From NCBI GenBank assembly GCA_028673005.1, contig CM054114.1, forward strand, positions 17,051,516-17,115,515: DNA of 64,000 bases. The letters run 5' to 3'. Under the pieces are notes generated by a model. The model had not been told where the DNA came from, ran no database searches, and saw nothing but the letters and a program-made list of their open reading frames with translations. Every line of letters begins with the position of its first letter. The first letter of the stretch is position 1. The position numbers and the translations under genes are program-made. Shown piece after piece: positions 1-11,010 of this stretch. Source of the stretch: Tanypteryx hageni. Taxonomy: Eukaryota > Arthropoda > Insecta > Odonata > Petaluridae.

Positions 1-1391
1 AAGTTCTTAATAATATTTTATGTATAGGTATCAAATGTGCTACCACGCGCCCAGCAATGTAAGTATTTTTATTACATAACATGTTATACTGTAGTTGGTA
101 AAGCATTATTTTCTTAACTTTATTGAATTGATTTATAAATTATATACAGTTACTACATGTACAAAATGTGAATCAACAAATAATTTTTCTGAATCTGATT
201 CTAACTAGTGTTCCAATGTATGTACCTAAACTAAATTACTTTTGTCTTATTCATTTATTGATATTTTAAAATTGTCTTAAATTGTGCCATTGTTATTGTT
301 ATTATGTATACAATACATGTGCTACTTACTTTTTTACCTACTTAATGTTACCTTAAGGGTTTTTTAAATTTTTGATGACACAGTGAAGAAAAATAACTAG
401 TCAGGAAAAAAGACATTTTATTTGAAGGGTAACGTAAAATTGTTGTCATTAATGTTGCAATTTCCTATTTATCTTCCAACAATCATGAAGTAGCCATACA
501 TATGTTTACCTTTATGTTGCCTTTACGTTTTGTTATATTTTTTTGTTACTGGCACAGCAGAAATTATTATTTTTTTCAATGTTTTAAAATATATTTTTTA
601 AGGCAAATATAAAATTTTGTTTTGTAAGCTTGATCATTTTTAATAATAAAAACTCACTGGCCCAAAAACATGTATAATACGACAAAATTTGAGGAAAATG
701 GCATGGTAGCAAATTTGCCACCACATGTCTGCCCGTGTCCGAAAATAGGGTGTGCTCGCTGTAGTGTTAAGACAAAGAATTATGTTCTTAATTTTTAAAT
801 CCCATTCCTTCAACATCACAGCAACAGCTAACACTTAACGATACACTTGTAAGACAGAGTGAAGAAGGAAAAACCAGAAGGTGCAATTAATGATTTTATT
901 CGTGCCATTTGCCATGCTGGATTGAGTCTAATAACTTGTGATGGTCCAATAGGTAATTTTGTAAAAGAATGCAACTAAAACTACGCCGAAATATGATTCG
1001 TTACTAAAAAAGTATTTGTCTGAAGTATTCAATCAACAATTTGCCAAAATAATAGAATCGATAAAGTACTATAAAATAAGCTTTATTATTGATAAAAGTC
1101 ACATTGTTGTAGGACAACCAACTATGAGCACATTGTTGACATATTACGATGAAGGTGGACAAGGAAAATCATTTTTTTTATTTAACGTTTCTTTTGTGAC
1201 TAAGCCAAATAGCGTTACTATTGCCACAGTTATAAGACGAACAATGGAAAAAATTGCTAAAAAGTGGTTAGATGTTCTTTGTATGGCAACCGACAGTGCT
1301 GAATAGATGAAAGCAATGGTTTCAAATCTTAAAATTGGAGAAAATATGCCTAGTCTACTACATATTACAGACATTTCTCACTTAGTCCATG
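1..1391. repeat. Left arm of palindrome A
   Basis: This arm is the reverse complement of 2590-3988. Position 1 pairs with 3988 and the pairing runs inward to 1391/2590. The main length difference is an 8-bp deletion near 970 in this arm. A few substitutions also separate the arms. Because pairing begins at the first base of the window, the true outer edge of this arm may lie outside. Bases 1-700 are AT-rich and hold no gene I recognise. The inner half carries the N-terminal half of a hAT transposase. Confidence 0.95.
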
Positions 1392-1858
1392 AGAATATTA
1401 TCTATTGCACCTAAAATCATTGTGGTTATAAAAGAATTTTTGGAAGTTGCTACAATACACAGAAATCTTAATTTATCTGTCAAATCTTTTTGAAAAATGG
1501 CATCTATAATAGATCCTTTAAAGAAATCTCTGCATGATCCAGATACAAGTGCTATCGTCAAATTTTTGGGCACATGATAATGTGGATGAGTAGATTTAAT
1601 CCAAACTTGTTGCCTATTTATTAGAGTCAACACCTCTAAACAAAGATTTGGACATTATTAGGTTTTGGGTTAATGCTGGAGTCCGATATCCTAAGTAAGT
1701 TTCCCTTAACACTATTATCTATGCCCACAGGTAGCTGTGATGTCGAGCGTTCATTTTCCCATTTGTGTCATTTGCAAACACTGGAAAGCAGTAATACTAC
1801 TGAAGACACACTGGTTATGGAAATGATATTGTATGTGAATCATAAAAATTATTGCTAA
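859..1858 (+). pseudogene. hAT-family transposase remnant, copy 1
   Basis: The plus strand reads as a decayed hAT transposase. The N-terminal part has the hAT-like stretch AINDFIRAICHAGLSL, then the region around SFIIDKS that aligns by eye with the first catalytic Asp region of hAT enzymes, then MATDSAE followed by an in-frame TAG at 1304-1306. An 8-bp deletion near 970 shifts the frame. At 1391 the sequence jumps: the middle of the protein is missing. It resumes as the C-terminal dimerisation domain with PTGSCDVERSFSHL (about 1725-1770), the standard hATC signature. Two or more further frame changes lie between 1400 and 1680. Upstream, at about 704-770, a Cys-rich stretch (CPCPKIGCARC) may be a remnant of the BED-type zinc finger. 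It cannot encode an active enzyme. Confidence 0.8.
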
Positions 1859-2589
1859 ATAAAACTTTTAAATTTTTAAAGAAGATTTTTATTTAAAAAT
1901 AATTTTATCTGAATTATATAATAATAAAACCCGAAAATTACCCTAGATTGAACTCTTTTTAAAACCTCAAAAAATCTGTAACTTATTTATATCCGATTTT
2001 AACTTGAATGAAAAGGAAAATAATAAAACTCGGTATTTACCCTTTTAACCCGAAAAATCCATACCCTACAGATAATATACGTAAAATAGAGCATGTCCAC
2101 CTCTTAGAAGGTGTGTAAGACTTGACCTGTTTCTGGCGATTTCCAAGGGAGTTCCATTTGCCTCTTTAATTGTAGTTTGATAATATGGTCATTTAGCTTC
2201 ACTTTCAAGTTGTTTTTGTAAATTAATAATTGGTGTCAATTGTTCTTTTTAATATAAGAGTAAAGCGTATAATTCATTTTGCCAAAAAGATTCAATTATC
2301 TCAATGATTTCTATTATATTTTTACTTTCAGCCACTTCTGAATCTTTCAAATATTTATGTATACCAGACCAAATTTCAATAATTATTTTTAAGCTTTCAT
2401 AAAAGCTGGTGCAATGAACAGGTATGACAGCAGGGAGTTTTACTCCAATAATTTCTAAACTTTCCCATACTAAGGTAAGCTAAGTATTTACCAAATTGTT
2501 CGGCGAATGTTTAAAAACAGTCCCTAGCGTAATAACTATTTTTCTTGCAGTAGTCATTGACAGACAATTGTTAGCTTTGTCTACGGGAA
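1392..2589. other. Non-palindromic centre of palindrome A
   Basis: This 1.2 kb spacer holds the C-terminal hAT domain of copy 1 (to 1858), an AT-rich unannotatable core (about 1860-2100), and the middle segment of copy 2 on the other strand (about 2110-2589). The two halves are different portions of a similar transposase, so the spacer is not an inverted repeat of itself. Confidence 0.7.
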
Positions 2590-3130
2590 CATGGACTAAG
2601 TGAGAAATGTCTGTAATATGTAGTAGACTAGGCATATTTTCTCCAATTTTAAGATTTGAAACCATTGCTTTCATCTATTCAGCACTGTCGGTTGCCATAC
2701 AAAGAAGATCTAACCACTTTTTACCAATTTTTTCCATTGTTCGTCTTATAACTGTGGCAATAGTAACGCTATTTGGCTTAGTCACAAAAGAAACGTTAAA
2801 TAAAAAAAATGATTTTCCTTGTCCACCTTCATCGTAATATGTCAACAATGTGCTCATAGTTGGTTGTCCTACAACAATGTGACTTTTATCAATAATAAAG
2901 CTTATTTTATAGTACTTTATCGATTCTATTATTTTGGCAAATTGTTGATTGAATACTTCAGACAAATACTTTTTTAGTAACGAATCATATTTCGGCGTAG
3001 TTTTAGTTGCAGGACAATATTCTTTTACAAAATTACCTATTGGACCATCACAAGTTATTAGACTCAATCCAGCATGGCAAATGGCACGAATAAAATCATT
3101 AATTGCACCTTCTGGTTTTTTCTTCTTCAC
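2110..3130 (-). pseudogene. hAT-family transposase remnant, copy 2
   Basis: On the minus strand 3130-2678 is an open frame of 151 codons with the same N-terminal half as copy 1 but without the 8-bp deletion. It ends at a TAG after MATDSAE, and the same frame continues through SLLHITDISHLVHVPVD, which corresponds to the hAT CLAHxLN-type region. More stops occur near 2480, 2290 and 2200. The reading continues as IIEIWSGIHKYLKDSE to about 2110, the region before the dimerisation domain. The hATC domain itself is absent here, although copy 1 retains it. The stop after DSAE is shared by both copies, so it predates or was copied with the duplication. Confidence 0.8.
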
Positions 3131-3988
3131 TCTGTCTTACAAGTGTATCGTTAAGTGTTAGCTGTTGCTGTGATGTTGAAGGAATGGTATTTAAAAATTA
3201 AGAACATAATTCTTTGTCTTAACACTACAGCGAGCACACCCTATTTTCGGACACGGGCAGACATGTGGTGGCAAATTTGCTACCATGCCATTTTCCTCAA
3301 ATTTTGTCGTATTATACATGTTTTTGGGCCAGTGAGTTTTTATTATTAAAAATGATCAAGCTTACAAAACAAAATTTTATATTTGCCTTAAAAAATATAT
3401 TTTAAAACATTGAAAAAAATAATAATTTCTGCTGTGCCAGTAACAAAAAAATATAACAAAACGTAAAGGCAACATAAAGGTAAACATATGTATGGCTACT
3501 TCATGATTGTTGGAAGATAAATAGGAAATTGCAACATTAATGACAACAATTTTACGTTACCCTTCAAATAAAATGTCTTTTTTCCTGACTAGTTATTTTT
3601 CTTCACTGTGTCATCAAAAATTTAAAAAACCCTTAAGGTAACATTAAGTAGGTAAAAAAGTAAGTAGCACATGTATTGTATACATAATAACAATAACAAT
3701 GGCACAATTTAAGACAATTTTAAAATATCAATAAATGAATAAGACAAAAGTAATTTAGTTTAGGTACATACATTGGAACACTAGTTAGAATCAGATTCAG
3801 AAAAATTATTTGTTGATTCACATTTTGTACATGTAGTAACTGTATATAATTTATAAATCAATTCAATAAAGTTAAGAAAATAATGCTTTACCAACTACAG
3901 TATAACATGTTATGTAATAAAAATACTTACATTGCTGGGCGCGTGGTAGCACATTTGATACCTATACATAAAATATTATTAAGAACTT
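2590..3988. repeat. Right arm of palindrome A
   Basis: Reverse complement of 1-1391. It ends at 3988, three bases before a tandem repeat array begins. It contains the N-terminal half of hAT copy 2 on the minus strand and an AT-rich outer part (3350-3988) without a recognisable gene. Confidence 0.95.
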
Positions 3989-3991
3989 AGG

Positions 3992-4305
3992 TCTGCACTA
4001 AGCATGTGGATAAACGCCACTGAAGTATGAAGACTAGAAGAGATAGGAACCAGAGTTTTTTTTGAAACACACCAGATATTAATAAAATAATTTCTGCACT
4101 AAGCGTGTGGATAAACGTCACTGAATGACAAGTATGAAGACTTGAAGAGATAGGAACCAGAGTTTTTTTTAAACATACCAGATATTAATAAAATAATTTC
4201 TGCACTAAGCGTGTGGAAAAACGCCACTAAATGACTAGTATGAAGACTTGAAGAGATAGGAACCAGAGTTTTTTTTAAACATACCAGATATTAATAAAAT
4301 AATTT
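3992..4305. repeat. Three-copy tandem repeat, about 106-bp unit
   Basis: Copies start at 3992, 4093 and 4199, each beginning TCTGCACTAAGC and ending in an ATTAATAAAATAATTT stretch. The first is a few bases shorter than the other two. Each carries GATAGGAACCAGAGTTTTTTT. The array abuts palindrome A. Confidence 0.9.
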
Positions 4306-5253
4306 TTCTTTCCTAGTGTTAACAACTAACAGACACTCAGGCTCTATTTTAGGAGCTCAAACTTCTCCTATCAAAGATCAAACAAAAATTCGGGAGAATC
4401 CCAAGCATAATATCACAATTTTGTTTGCATCGATCGTTACGACATTTCTATCTGCAAACAACAATTAAAAAAACCATATTTTCTCTCCCTTGCTCTAATA
4501 CATATATTCTATGACGTATACATAAATTTAAAAATTTATTCGAATAGAGAATAACATTCATCACAAAAAAGTTCGTGAGACCATATATGTAATTACGACT
4601 TATAGTTTCGGAAATAAAAACTCAAGTAACAACCAATAACGTTTTATACGCATTTCCCATAAAGAAAATCTTTGAAAACTCTGCGTATTCCATTTTTCTT
4701 CCTGTTTATTTTTGTCAACGAAAACAATCTTTGTAGCAACTTTAGTAAACAAGACCTAATATAAATTCGTTTTATTTTCTTTCCTGCGCCTACCGAGCAT
4801 TGTGAATGAAAGAAAATGTATTATTCTTAACTTAATTAAGTACGTTTATCTTCTTTACGTATACACCCACTAAGTAATAAGAAATAAATAATTTACGACG
4901 AAGGAATGAAAGTGAGTTTAAATATTAATGTTACTCATCTCAAGAGAGTTATGTATGATTTAAATAATTTAATTTTCGACTGTTCTATTAATTACTACCT
5001 ACGGATTATAAAATAAATCGGTAAATCACAGATTCCATATTTCCTTGACATCGCTTCTGATATATCCTTTAGCAGTTGTTAGACATTAGATCACCTTAGA
5101 CAAAGCCATTATAATTTATATTTTTCTAAATTGATTATATCAAACAATGGAGGATTTATTTTTTGTGTCGTCGCCTTTGTTGGCCGTTGTGGCAACCACT
5201 CCATTCCGGGATAGTTCATTGTTGTTCATGAACGACTTAAAACCAAACTAAGA
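4306..5253. other. AT-rich noncoding stretch
   Basis: No gene recognised. It contains one copy of a dispersed repeat at about 4600-4696 and a short open frame from 5149 (35 codons, begins MEDLFF) that I cannot connect to any family. If the start exon at 5254 is real, this short frame would be an upstream ORF. Confidence 0.4.
4600..4696 (-). repeat. Dispersed repeat also found beside the arm exon
   Basis: The block with TATAGTTTCGGAAATAAAAA and CATTTCCCATAAAGAA reappears, diverged, on the plus strand at about 63308-63406 and reverse-complemented at 34555-34655 in the giant palindrome. Three copies in one window argue for a mobile repeat. I cannot name it. Confidence 0.7.
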
Positions 5254-5266
5254 ATGTGTGCACAAG
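5254..5266 (+). CDS. Possible start exon of the micro-exon membrane protein gene
   Basis: ATGTGTGCACAAG followed by GTAATTTC gives a start codon, four residues (M-C-A-Q) and a donor-like GT. It leaves one base over, which matches the phase of the exon starting at 6227 (G plus TG gives Val). An in-frame TAG lies upstream near 5213 and no other in-frame ATG follows it, so translation would start here. The fit of phase and donor is the only support. A 13-base coding segment is easily found by chance. Confidence 0.3.
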
Positions 5267-5462
5267 GTAATTTCAATTGCTTTTCAACATTATTAATGAA
5301 AATCTGGTATATTTCAGAACATGGAACGTAGCCTAGCTTAGGTGATAAGTGGAATTTCAACCAAATATAAGGTTAGTTCACATTGTAATTAACGAAAGAA
5401 CTGCGTCACTAAAGCCAAGAAACATAAGTTTTCTATTTCAAATGTATAGTGGTTAGTGAATC

Positions 5463-5960
5463 GGAATGCCGATAACCATAGTCTGTCTTGATAATCCACA
5501 CGCTCCTATTTTCCGCCGGCTTAATCGAGCCTTCACAGTTCTCTTTCCATCAGCTGAAACATTTGCCTTCATCTTTTTCCTTCTAACACACGCCTTTGAT
5601 CATGCTTCCCTCCTATTCTTCTCATTTTATCAACTTCTTCTTGCGGACGTCTTCCTTAATATTCCCCATTGGTAGAAGATACTATATTCTACTAAGAGTG
5701 GCCTTTGCTTTCGCTATTTTAGTCCTAATTTTATCGGTACATTTTGCTTCTCTCGTCATGATGCTTTCAAGGTACAACTTTACTGTCTGAAACTGATTCC
5801 GATGGCTTTCCAAGCCAATACTTACGTTCGAGTATTTTTCTTTTCCCGATATTTGCATGAACTTGGATCTTTTCCTATCTATATGTTTCCAAGGACAATT
5901 TTTCTGTTAACTGTGTCCGTCGAAGATCGACTTCATCTTTCGAAACCTTCGACCTCAGTA
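5463..5960 (-). pseudogene. LINE reverse-transcriptase C-terminal remnant
   Basis: Read on the minus strand, this stretch has a frame with IRTKIAKAKATLSRI and then VRKKKLIK, resembling the region after the RT domain of many insect LINEs where the consensus is IRTRIAKAKxAF and LRKKLIKxFVWS. Several stops and frame changes are present. No 3' end is visible. The plus-strand open frames over it are chance. Confidence 0.45.
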
Positions 5961-6226
5961 CAAAGACAGGCTATTAATGCATACAGAACCAGGAAACTAT
6001 ATAATCTGATCTTCCACAACATCTTTCTTACAATTAGTTTGAAACAATCAAAAAATTTACCTCCGTAAGGAAATAGACATCAATCAAAGTAAGTTAATGA
6101 GTTATTACAAACGATAGTTTTCAGAAATAATTTTTTTATAATCTATGAATAGTTCAAAATGTCAAATAATGAGATAAGCCGTAGACATACGTTGAATTTT
6201 AAATTGTTTCTCTTATGTCTCTGCAG

Positions 6227-6366
6227 TGTCTAGCGATCGTATCCCCGTATTCGTCACCCTTGCGGTAGTCATTTCTTTCTTCGGCTGCCTCATCGGGTGG
6301 TGGATCTGGGGACGCTTCAACCGTTATTGCGCCGGGAGGAGGTGGTGTGTGGAAGATGGTGACCCT
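6227..6366 (+). CDS. Exon encoding the transmembrane segment of the micro-exon gene
   Basis: The exon is bounded by a good acceptor (TTATGTCTCTGCAG) and donor (GTAAGTATAA). It is much richer in GC than its flanks and fully open. It enters with two bases of a codon and leaves in phase 0. The product has a hydrophobic helix at roughly residues 10-32 (IPVFVTLAVVISFFGCLIGW), then WWIWGRF and a basic Cys-containing patch (NRYCAGRRWCVEDGDP). With a very short N-terminus this could be a signal anchor or a signal peptide. The positive residues after the helix suggest the downstream part is cytosolic if it is an anchor. I do not recognise the family. It is probably the second exon of a gene that continues at 13552. 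Confidence 0.65.
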
Positions 6367-6617
6367 GTAAGTATAATACGCCTAAACTGGCAATTACATA
6401 CTTCTCTTATCTTACAAACCCTTCTAAGAGGTTATTTTATGCAGTTGATAACAAAAATGTCCAATCGTCTCTAGTGAATATGAAATGCTCGTTTTTAAGA
6501 AAATAACCTTTTTTGTTCAAATAACTATTCATTTATTAAGAGCAAATGTCCCTTACTGCTACAAAATTTTACTTTACATTCATATCATAACGGATACAAG
6601 CACGGATTCCGGGAGGT

Positions 6618-6805
6618 TGTCGGTGGTGTAGTGTTTAGGACGTTGGCTGCTACTCGCCTGCTGCTCGAAAGGGTAGCTAGAACGAATGTTGCGAAAGTAA
6701 GTTTTTTTCCAAGGCTCTCTGTTAGTGTGGTTTGGGGAGACCGCGGAAAGTCAATGTTCCGTCCTTTGGAAGGGACGTTAAGCCGTTGCCCTCTCTCTCT
6801 CTCTT
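6618..6805 (+). mobile_element. tRNA-derived SINE remnant
   Basis: The head GTGGTGTAGTGTTTAGGACG resembles the A box of a tRNA-derived SINE, and AGCTAGAACGAATGT sits where a degraded B box would be. The body has CCTTTGGAAGGGACGTTAAGC, a sequence type familiar from arthropod SINE bodies, and the element ends in a (CT)n run. It lies in the first long intron of the micro-exon gene. Confidence 0.55.
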
Positions 6806-6904
6806 AATTTGTTTGGTAAATAGTTTTACCACCAATATAGGCCGTGCTTCGTGGTAACACCCAAGTTCCCAGCCTTGGTGCTTTTCATTAAGAGTAGGCT
6901 AATG

Positions 6905-7060
6905 CCGGCGGGTTTAGAAAAGTTCGACGTAATCGTTTCGTCTCGGAGATCTTTCGGCGGAGAGACATTTCGGCGCAGGGATCATTCGGCGCGGGACTTT
7001 TTGGCGAAGGAACACAATTTTTCTATGTTTTCCTGGGTAAAACAAGAGCAAAGTTACTAC
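6905..7060 (+). repeat. GC-rich TTTCGGCGC degenerate tandem repeat, copy 1
   Basis: Short degenerate units built on TTCGGCGCRGGGATC repeat about five times and are followed by AAGGAACACAATTTTTCTATG. A second copy lies in inverse orientation at 10760-10905. It stands out against the AT-rich surroundings. The open frame across it (RRSFGGETFRRRDHSA) is a by-product of the repeat. Confidence 0.7.
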
Positions 7061-7099
7061 ATATTATGTCTTGGCTTCCTGTTGGTAAAAATCTTAAAT

Positions 7100-8377
7100 T
7101 AATGGAATATTTCTTAATACTGATATTGGAAATTCATGTACGTACACAACAATGTCTTATGAAAATAATAAAGTTAGGAGGGGGGAGTGCGGTAAAAATT
7201 GTTAACACATATAGGCGATATGTCTGTCTGTCGTAATCGTCGACAAATGTCGAATTTTAAATTGGAATTCTACGAAGATAAATAATCATCGGTAACTGTC
7301 GATTAGGAATAAAAATATTAATCCTGATTAATAAATTATGATTTCTCTTAGTTTATCACATTGAAACTAATATTATTATTCTCAAACATCGTTAGCTGTT
7401 AATTCAAAAACCAGACCGAAAACACTTGACGTTTACAACGTCTGCATTTTGTTTTAAGGTGCATAAGGAGTTGTTGAATTCGCTCTAAGAAAAATCATCG
7501 TTAAACGAAACTTCTTTGCATGAATGCTCATATACCAAAATAACAATACTTACGATTAAGGGTAGATTATTTCTCTGTGCTTATGATATTTTTAATAAAA
7601 ATACATTAATCTTCAGATCTTATAAAACTATCTGCATGATTTCTGATCATTTTCATTAAGACTGGTTTGCCATACCACCTCATGCCGTCCCATCTTAAGC
7701 ACTACTTAAATAAATTCGATTGTACGCTTCACATACAATGTATAGAAAAACCGTAGATAAGATTTAAATTCCCTTACGCTCAGTTCTTACACTCTCAGCT
7801 TCAACTCAATGGAGATTGTTATGATTAACCTTTACGCTAATACTATATAGTCTGTTGACATATTTGGCGAATACCTCAGGATCTTTGCAAGATAACTGGA
7901 ATGCCTTGTTTTAATATTTTTATTTTATATGAAAGGAAGAGAATCAAATAAAAAACCAACTAAACATATTTGAAGGAAAATAGCAATTCCAAAGTGACGA
8001 CAAAACCTAAAAATGCTATACTTCTTCAATATAACGTAGTTTCTTATGATTACGGTGACATCTCTGAACGAATGATAAACCATTCGTAAAAGAAAAGAAT
8101 TTAATTTTTCTAACAAACCAAGTTCGAATCCGTGCTGAGGTAGCGTAAAAATAGGTTTATAAATGCGAATAAGCTTATTTTTCCAAGGATCAACTATGGA
8201 TAATTTTAATTACGCTAGGAAAAATCTCAGCACTTTTAAAAGGAAATTAAAAATTGAATTGGCTTTACGCATTGAATTATAAGTAAGGACCTCATAAACA
8301 GATATTTACTTTGATGTAATCGAGATGCAAACCATAACACTAAGCTTTCTCCTTGCGATATGATCTGTTTTTCTCGA
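7100..8377. other. AT-rich intron sequence, nothing recognised
   Basis: No open frame with a recognisable product. A GTTCGAATCCG string at about 8122 resembles a tRNA B box but has no cloverleaf around it. A short block at 7225-7310 shares the TCGTCGACAAATGTCGAATT style with the element at 9318-10740. Confidence 0.4.
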
Positions 8378-8637
8378 TGCTCCTGTTACTCACATAGTCT
8401 ACTTTTGGCTCTTCCTTTCCGTTCGTTCTTCGTTTGTATTTTTTTTGTTTTTCTGATTCATTCTTTGTCCTCACTTTTATTAACACCAGTATAGCATACC
8501 ACATCCAACTTTGCAACCTCATGCAATGCTTATTTAATATTAATTAATAATGTTATCAATAATTTCGACCATCTTCCCCATAAACTTCCCACCGCTAATC
8601 CTTACTAATTTCCGTAGTGTAGTTAAATATTGCTCAT
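8378..8637. repeat. Direct repeat R, copy 1
   Basis: This block, from TGCTCCTGTTACTCACATAG to GTTAAATATTGCTCATT, is repeated in the same orientation at 8869-9127. The copies differ by scattered substitutions and a short indel in the poly-T tract. Confidence 0.85.
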
Positions 8638-8860
8638 TGCCGCAATTTACCATTTATGCGTATTTTCACAACAAATTTACCAGAGTTTAGGGTGATTATT
8701 AAACATGGCAATAAACCCAATCATAATCTATTTGGTTATTGTATACTACGGCAAAATAGATATGGATTAAGAGAATACTCCTAAGCCGCAAGGAATATTC
8801 TCTAAATTTATCCAACCCCTAGAATTCTATCCCACCCGGTCAATAATAGTTATTTACGTA
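8638..8860. mobile_element. Short dispersed repeat M, copy 1
   Basis: A 220-bp block running from TGCCGCAATTTACC to TAGTTATTTACG lies exactly between the two direct repeats R. A second copy is at 14244-14470. The conserved core includes GAGAATACTCCTAAGCCGCA. No coding capacity and no clear terminal inverted repeat are seen, so it may be a SINE or MITE fragment. Confidence 0.6.
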
Positions 8861-8868
8861 CTAAAATG

Positions 8869-9127
8869 TGCTCCTGTTATTCACATACTGTACTTGTGGC
8901 TCTTCCTTTCCGTTTGTTCTTCGTCTGTATTTTTTGTTTTAGTGGTTCATTCATTGTTCTTACTTTTATTAACACCAGTATAACATACCACATCCTACTT
9001 TGCAACCTCATTCAAAGCTTATTTAATATTAATTAATAATATTATTAATAATTTCGACCATCTTCCCCATAACCTTCCCACCGCTAATCCTTACTAATTT
9101 CCGTAGTGTAGTTAAATATTGCTCATT
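8869..9127. repeat. Direct repeat R, copy 2
   Basis: Second copy of the block at 8378-8637. The sequence after it (TACTATGAAATTTCC) differs from the sequence after copy 1, which is the M element. Confidence 0.85.
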
Positions 9128-9317
9128 TACTATGAAATTTCCATTCGATAGACATTCATCTCCCCTATAAATGTTAGTTATTTCGATCTCTCCCTCCCTC
9201 CCCCCGCCAACAGTTATTATTCTCATAAGATGATGTTGTGTACCTACAAGCAATTTTCAGTAGGTATCAGTATTACGAAATATTCCGTTAATATTTTAAC
9301 CTACAGGAAGCCAAGAT

Positions 9318-10740
9318 ACAGTTGGGCTTGGTAGGATACGATTTAAATCGATGAAAATCTAATTTTTTTTAAATTTAAATCGACGAAAATGAACTGTCTT
9401 CGATAAGTGTAGAATTCACCAATACATTTTCCAGGAAATTTATGCGTCATGATTTTAAAACTTTGTTATCCGCTCTAAAACTTAACATATTTTACCACCA
9501 AACAACCAAAACCGTAGAGACAGTCTGTACTTTTCATACCCACGGCCAAACAACATTCGGAATTTGTTTTCTAATTTCGCTTACTTATGTCACTGCTGTC
9601 TTAAGGGCACCTACTAAGCAACCGTGGAATCCAAGGGTAAAGGACAAAATATTATGATCGGTTAATTGTGATCTTTCTTTCCCCCGGCCAGATCCGATAT
9701 GCCATACGCACTTTAGACTTCATTTACCGAAAAGTCGGGGGACGTCTATTGCGTCCTCTGCGCGAAATTATCTGCCGACCTCCTCCAACAGGCAAAATGA
9801 AAGATTTTCCCGAACTGAAAAATGAGTATCGTAGGGCATTTCCAAAAGCACCCTGTCATAAAATGTATATAATCTTTCTGAGAGTGTCCATCGTGCTTAG
9901 TTTCTTTTGCATTACTGCCGAAGGCGCATCGTTCCATATACGCACTCTGGAGTTTTTCCGCATTCATAGTTGTTTATTACTCAACAAAATGATATACTTT
10001 TCATCAAAATATTCATTCATACATTAGGTTGTGCGTTATACTCATGCGGCGTTAATTTCTCGATAATGATCTTGATTTCGTGAATAATTTATTGCAAAAA
10101 GTTAACTGTTCCAGGGTGGTGGCCGAAGTCAATAACAATACATTCGCCAAAATATAGATAACAACAAATAAAGCAGCATAAAATAAGCCTTATTTTTATT
10201 TACACACTTTTAGTTAAACATAATTAGAAGCAATTCAATTTATAACACTTTTCTAGATGACAATTGATGAAATGTATTGAAATAATCATCGATATTAGAT
10301 ATCGCTTTTTAAGAAAACATCCTTATAAACGTCGGTGTTTGTGAGTATTTCTTGCTAATCAACCTCTTGGATTATTATAGCCAAAATATAAAGGTCTAAA
10401 ACTAAATTGTTCAATTACATGTATAATAATAAACGTTGATGTACGTCGTTGATTTTTAGGAATAAAAAATAATGGTAGTTATCGCGTTTTAAGAAATATT
10501 AACTTCTAAAACTACCAAGCCTAGTAAAATGTATGAAAGTAAATGTCGATATTGGTCGCTAATTTTTACGAAAAGTTAACGCCGATATTTTAGAAAAATA
10601 AATGTCGAATATTACCAACCCTATAGTAGTTGTAATTTTAAGCGTCAATATTAGTCTAAATTTTCTAGGAAAAATAAACGTCGATTTAAATCGTCGATGA
10701 AAACAAAAATAAACGTCGAATTCTACCAAGTTTAGGTATA
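9318..10740. mobile_element. Candidate inverted-ended element with TTGGTAG/CGTCGA subrepeats
   Basis: The left end has GGGCTTGGTAGGATACGATT. The right end, read in reverse, has CTTGGTAGAATTCGACGTTT. Between about 10500 and 10740 the motif repeats at spacing near 110 bp, each unit with TTGGTAG, ATTCGACG and TTTATTTTT. AATAAACGTCGA-type strings recur throughout. The interior (9660-9830) is a GC-rich island with an open frame I do not recognise. A diverged piece of the repeat near 48960 (GCTAATCAACCTCTTGGATT) lies at 10352-10385. Confidence 0.4.
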
Positions 10741-10759
10741 GTATGTAGCAATATTTTCT

Positions 10760-10905
10760 GCTATTTTGCTCGAGTATTACCCCGGGAAAGAGAAAAAATG
10801 TGTTCCTGCGCTGAAAGGTCCCCGCGCCGAAAGATCCCTGAGCCAAATGATCCCTGCGCCGAAAGGTTTCCCTGCCAAAAGATCCTCGCGCCGAAACGGT
10901 TGCAC
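10760..10905 (-). repeat. GC-rich TTTCGGCGC degenerate tandem repeat, copy 2
   Basis: Reverse-oriented counterpart of 6905-7060, with the same GCGCCGAAAGATCCC units and the same flank (GAAAAAATGTGTTCCT). It immediately precedes the LINE fragment. Confidence 0.7.
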
Positions 10906-10919
10906 CGAACAGTCCCATT

Positions 10920-11010
10920 CCGAATGCGAGCGCCGGGTTTTCCTCCTCCCTTGTGTGATCGGCGTGGAAGGAGCTATGGCTATAATAAATGAAGAGGTTG
11001 ATCAGACAAA
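10920..11010 (-). repeat. Dispersed repeat shared with 48955-49045
   Basis: Read on the minus strand, this block contains ATTATAGCCATAGCTCCTTC preceded by ATCAACCTCTTC. The same order appears on the plus strand at 48958-49005 in the palindrome spacer, and a fragment lies at 10352-10385. Function unknown. Confidence 0.65.

Noticed and set aside
8115..8135. GTTCGAATCCG, a perfect tRNA B-box string
   Set aside because: No A box, acceptor stem or cloverleaf can be drawn around it, so it is at most a SINE scrap.
9668..10027. 119-codon plus-strand frame in a GC-richer island
   Set aside because: Briefly considered as a zinc-finger (CVLC) or transposon gene, but no consistent domain could be followed in any frame.
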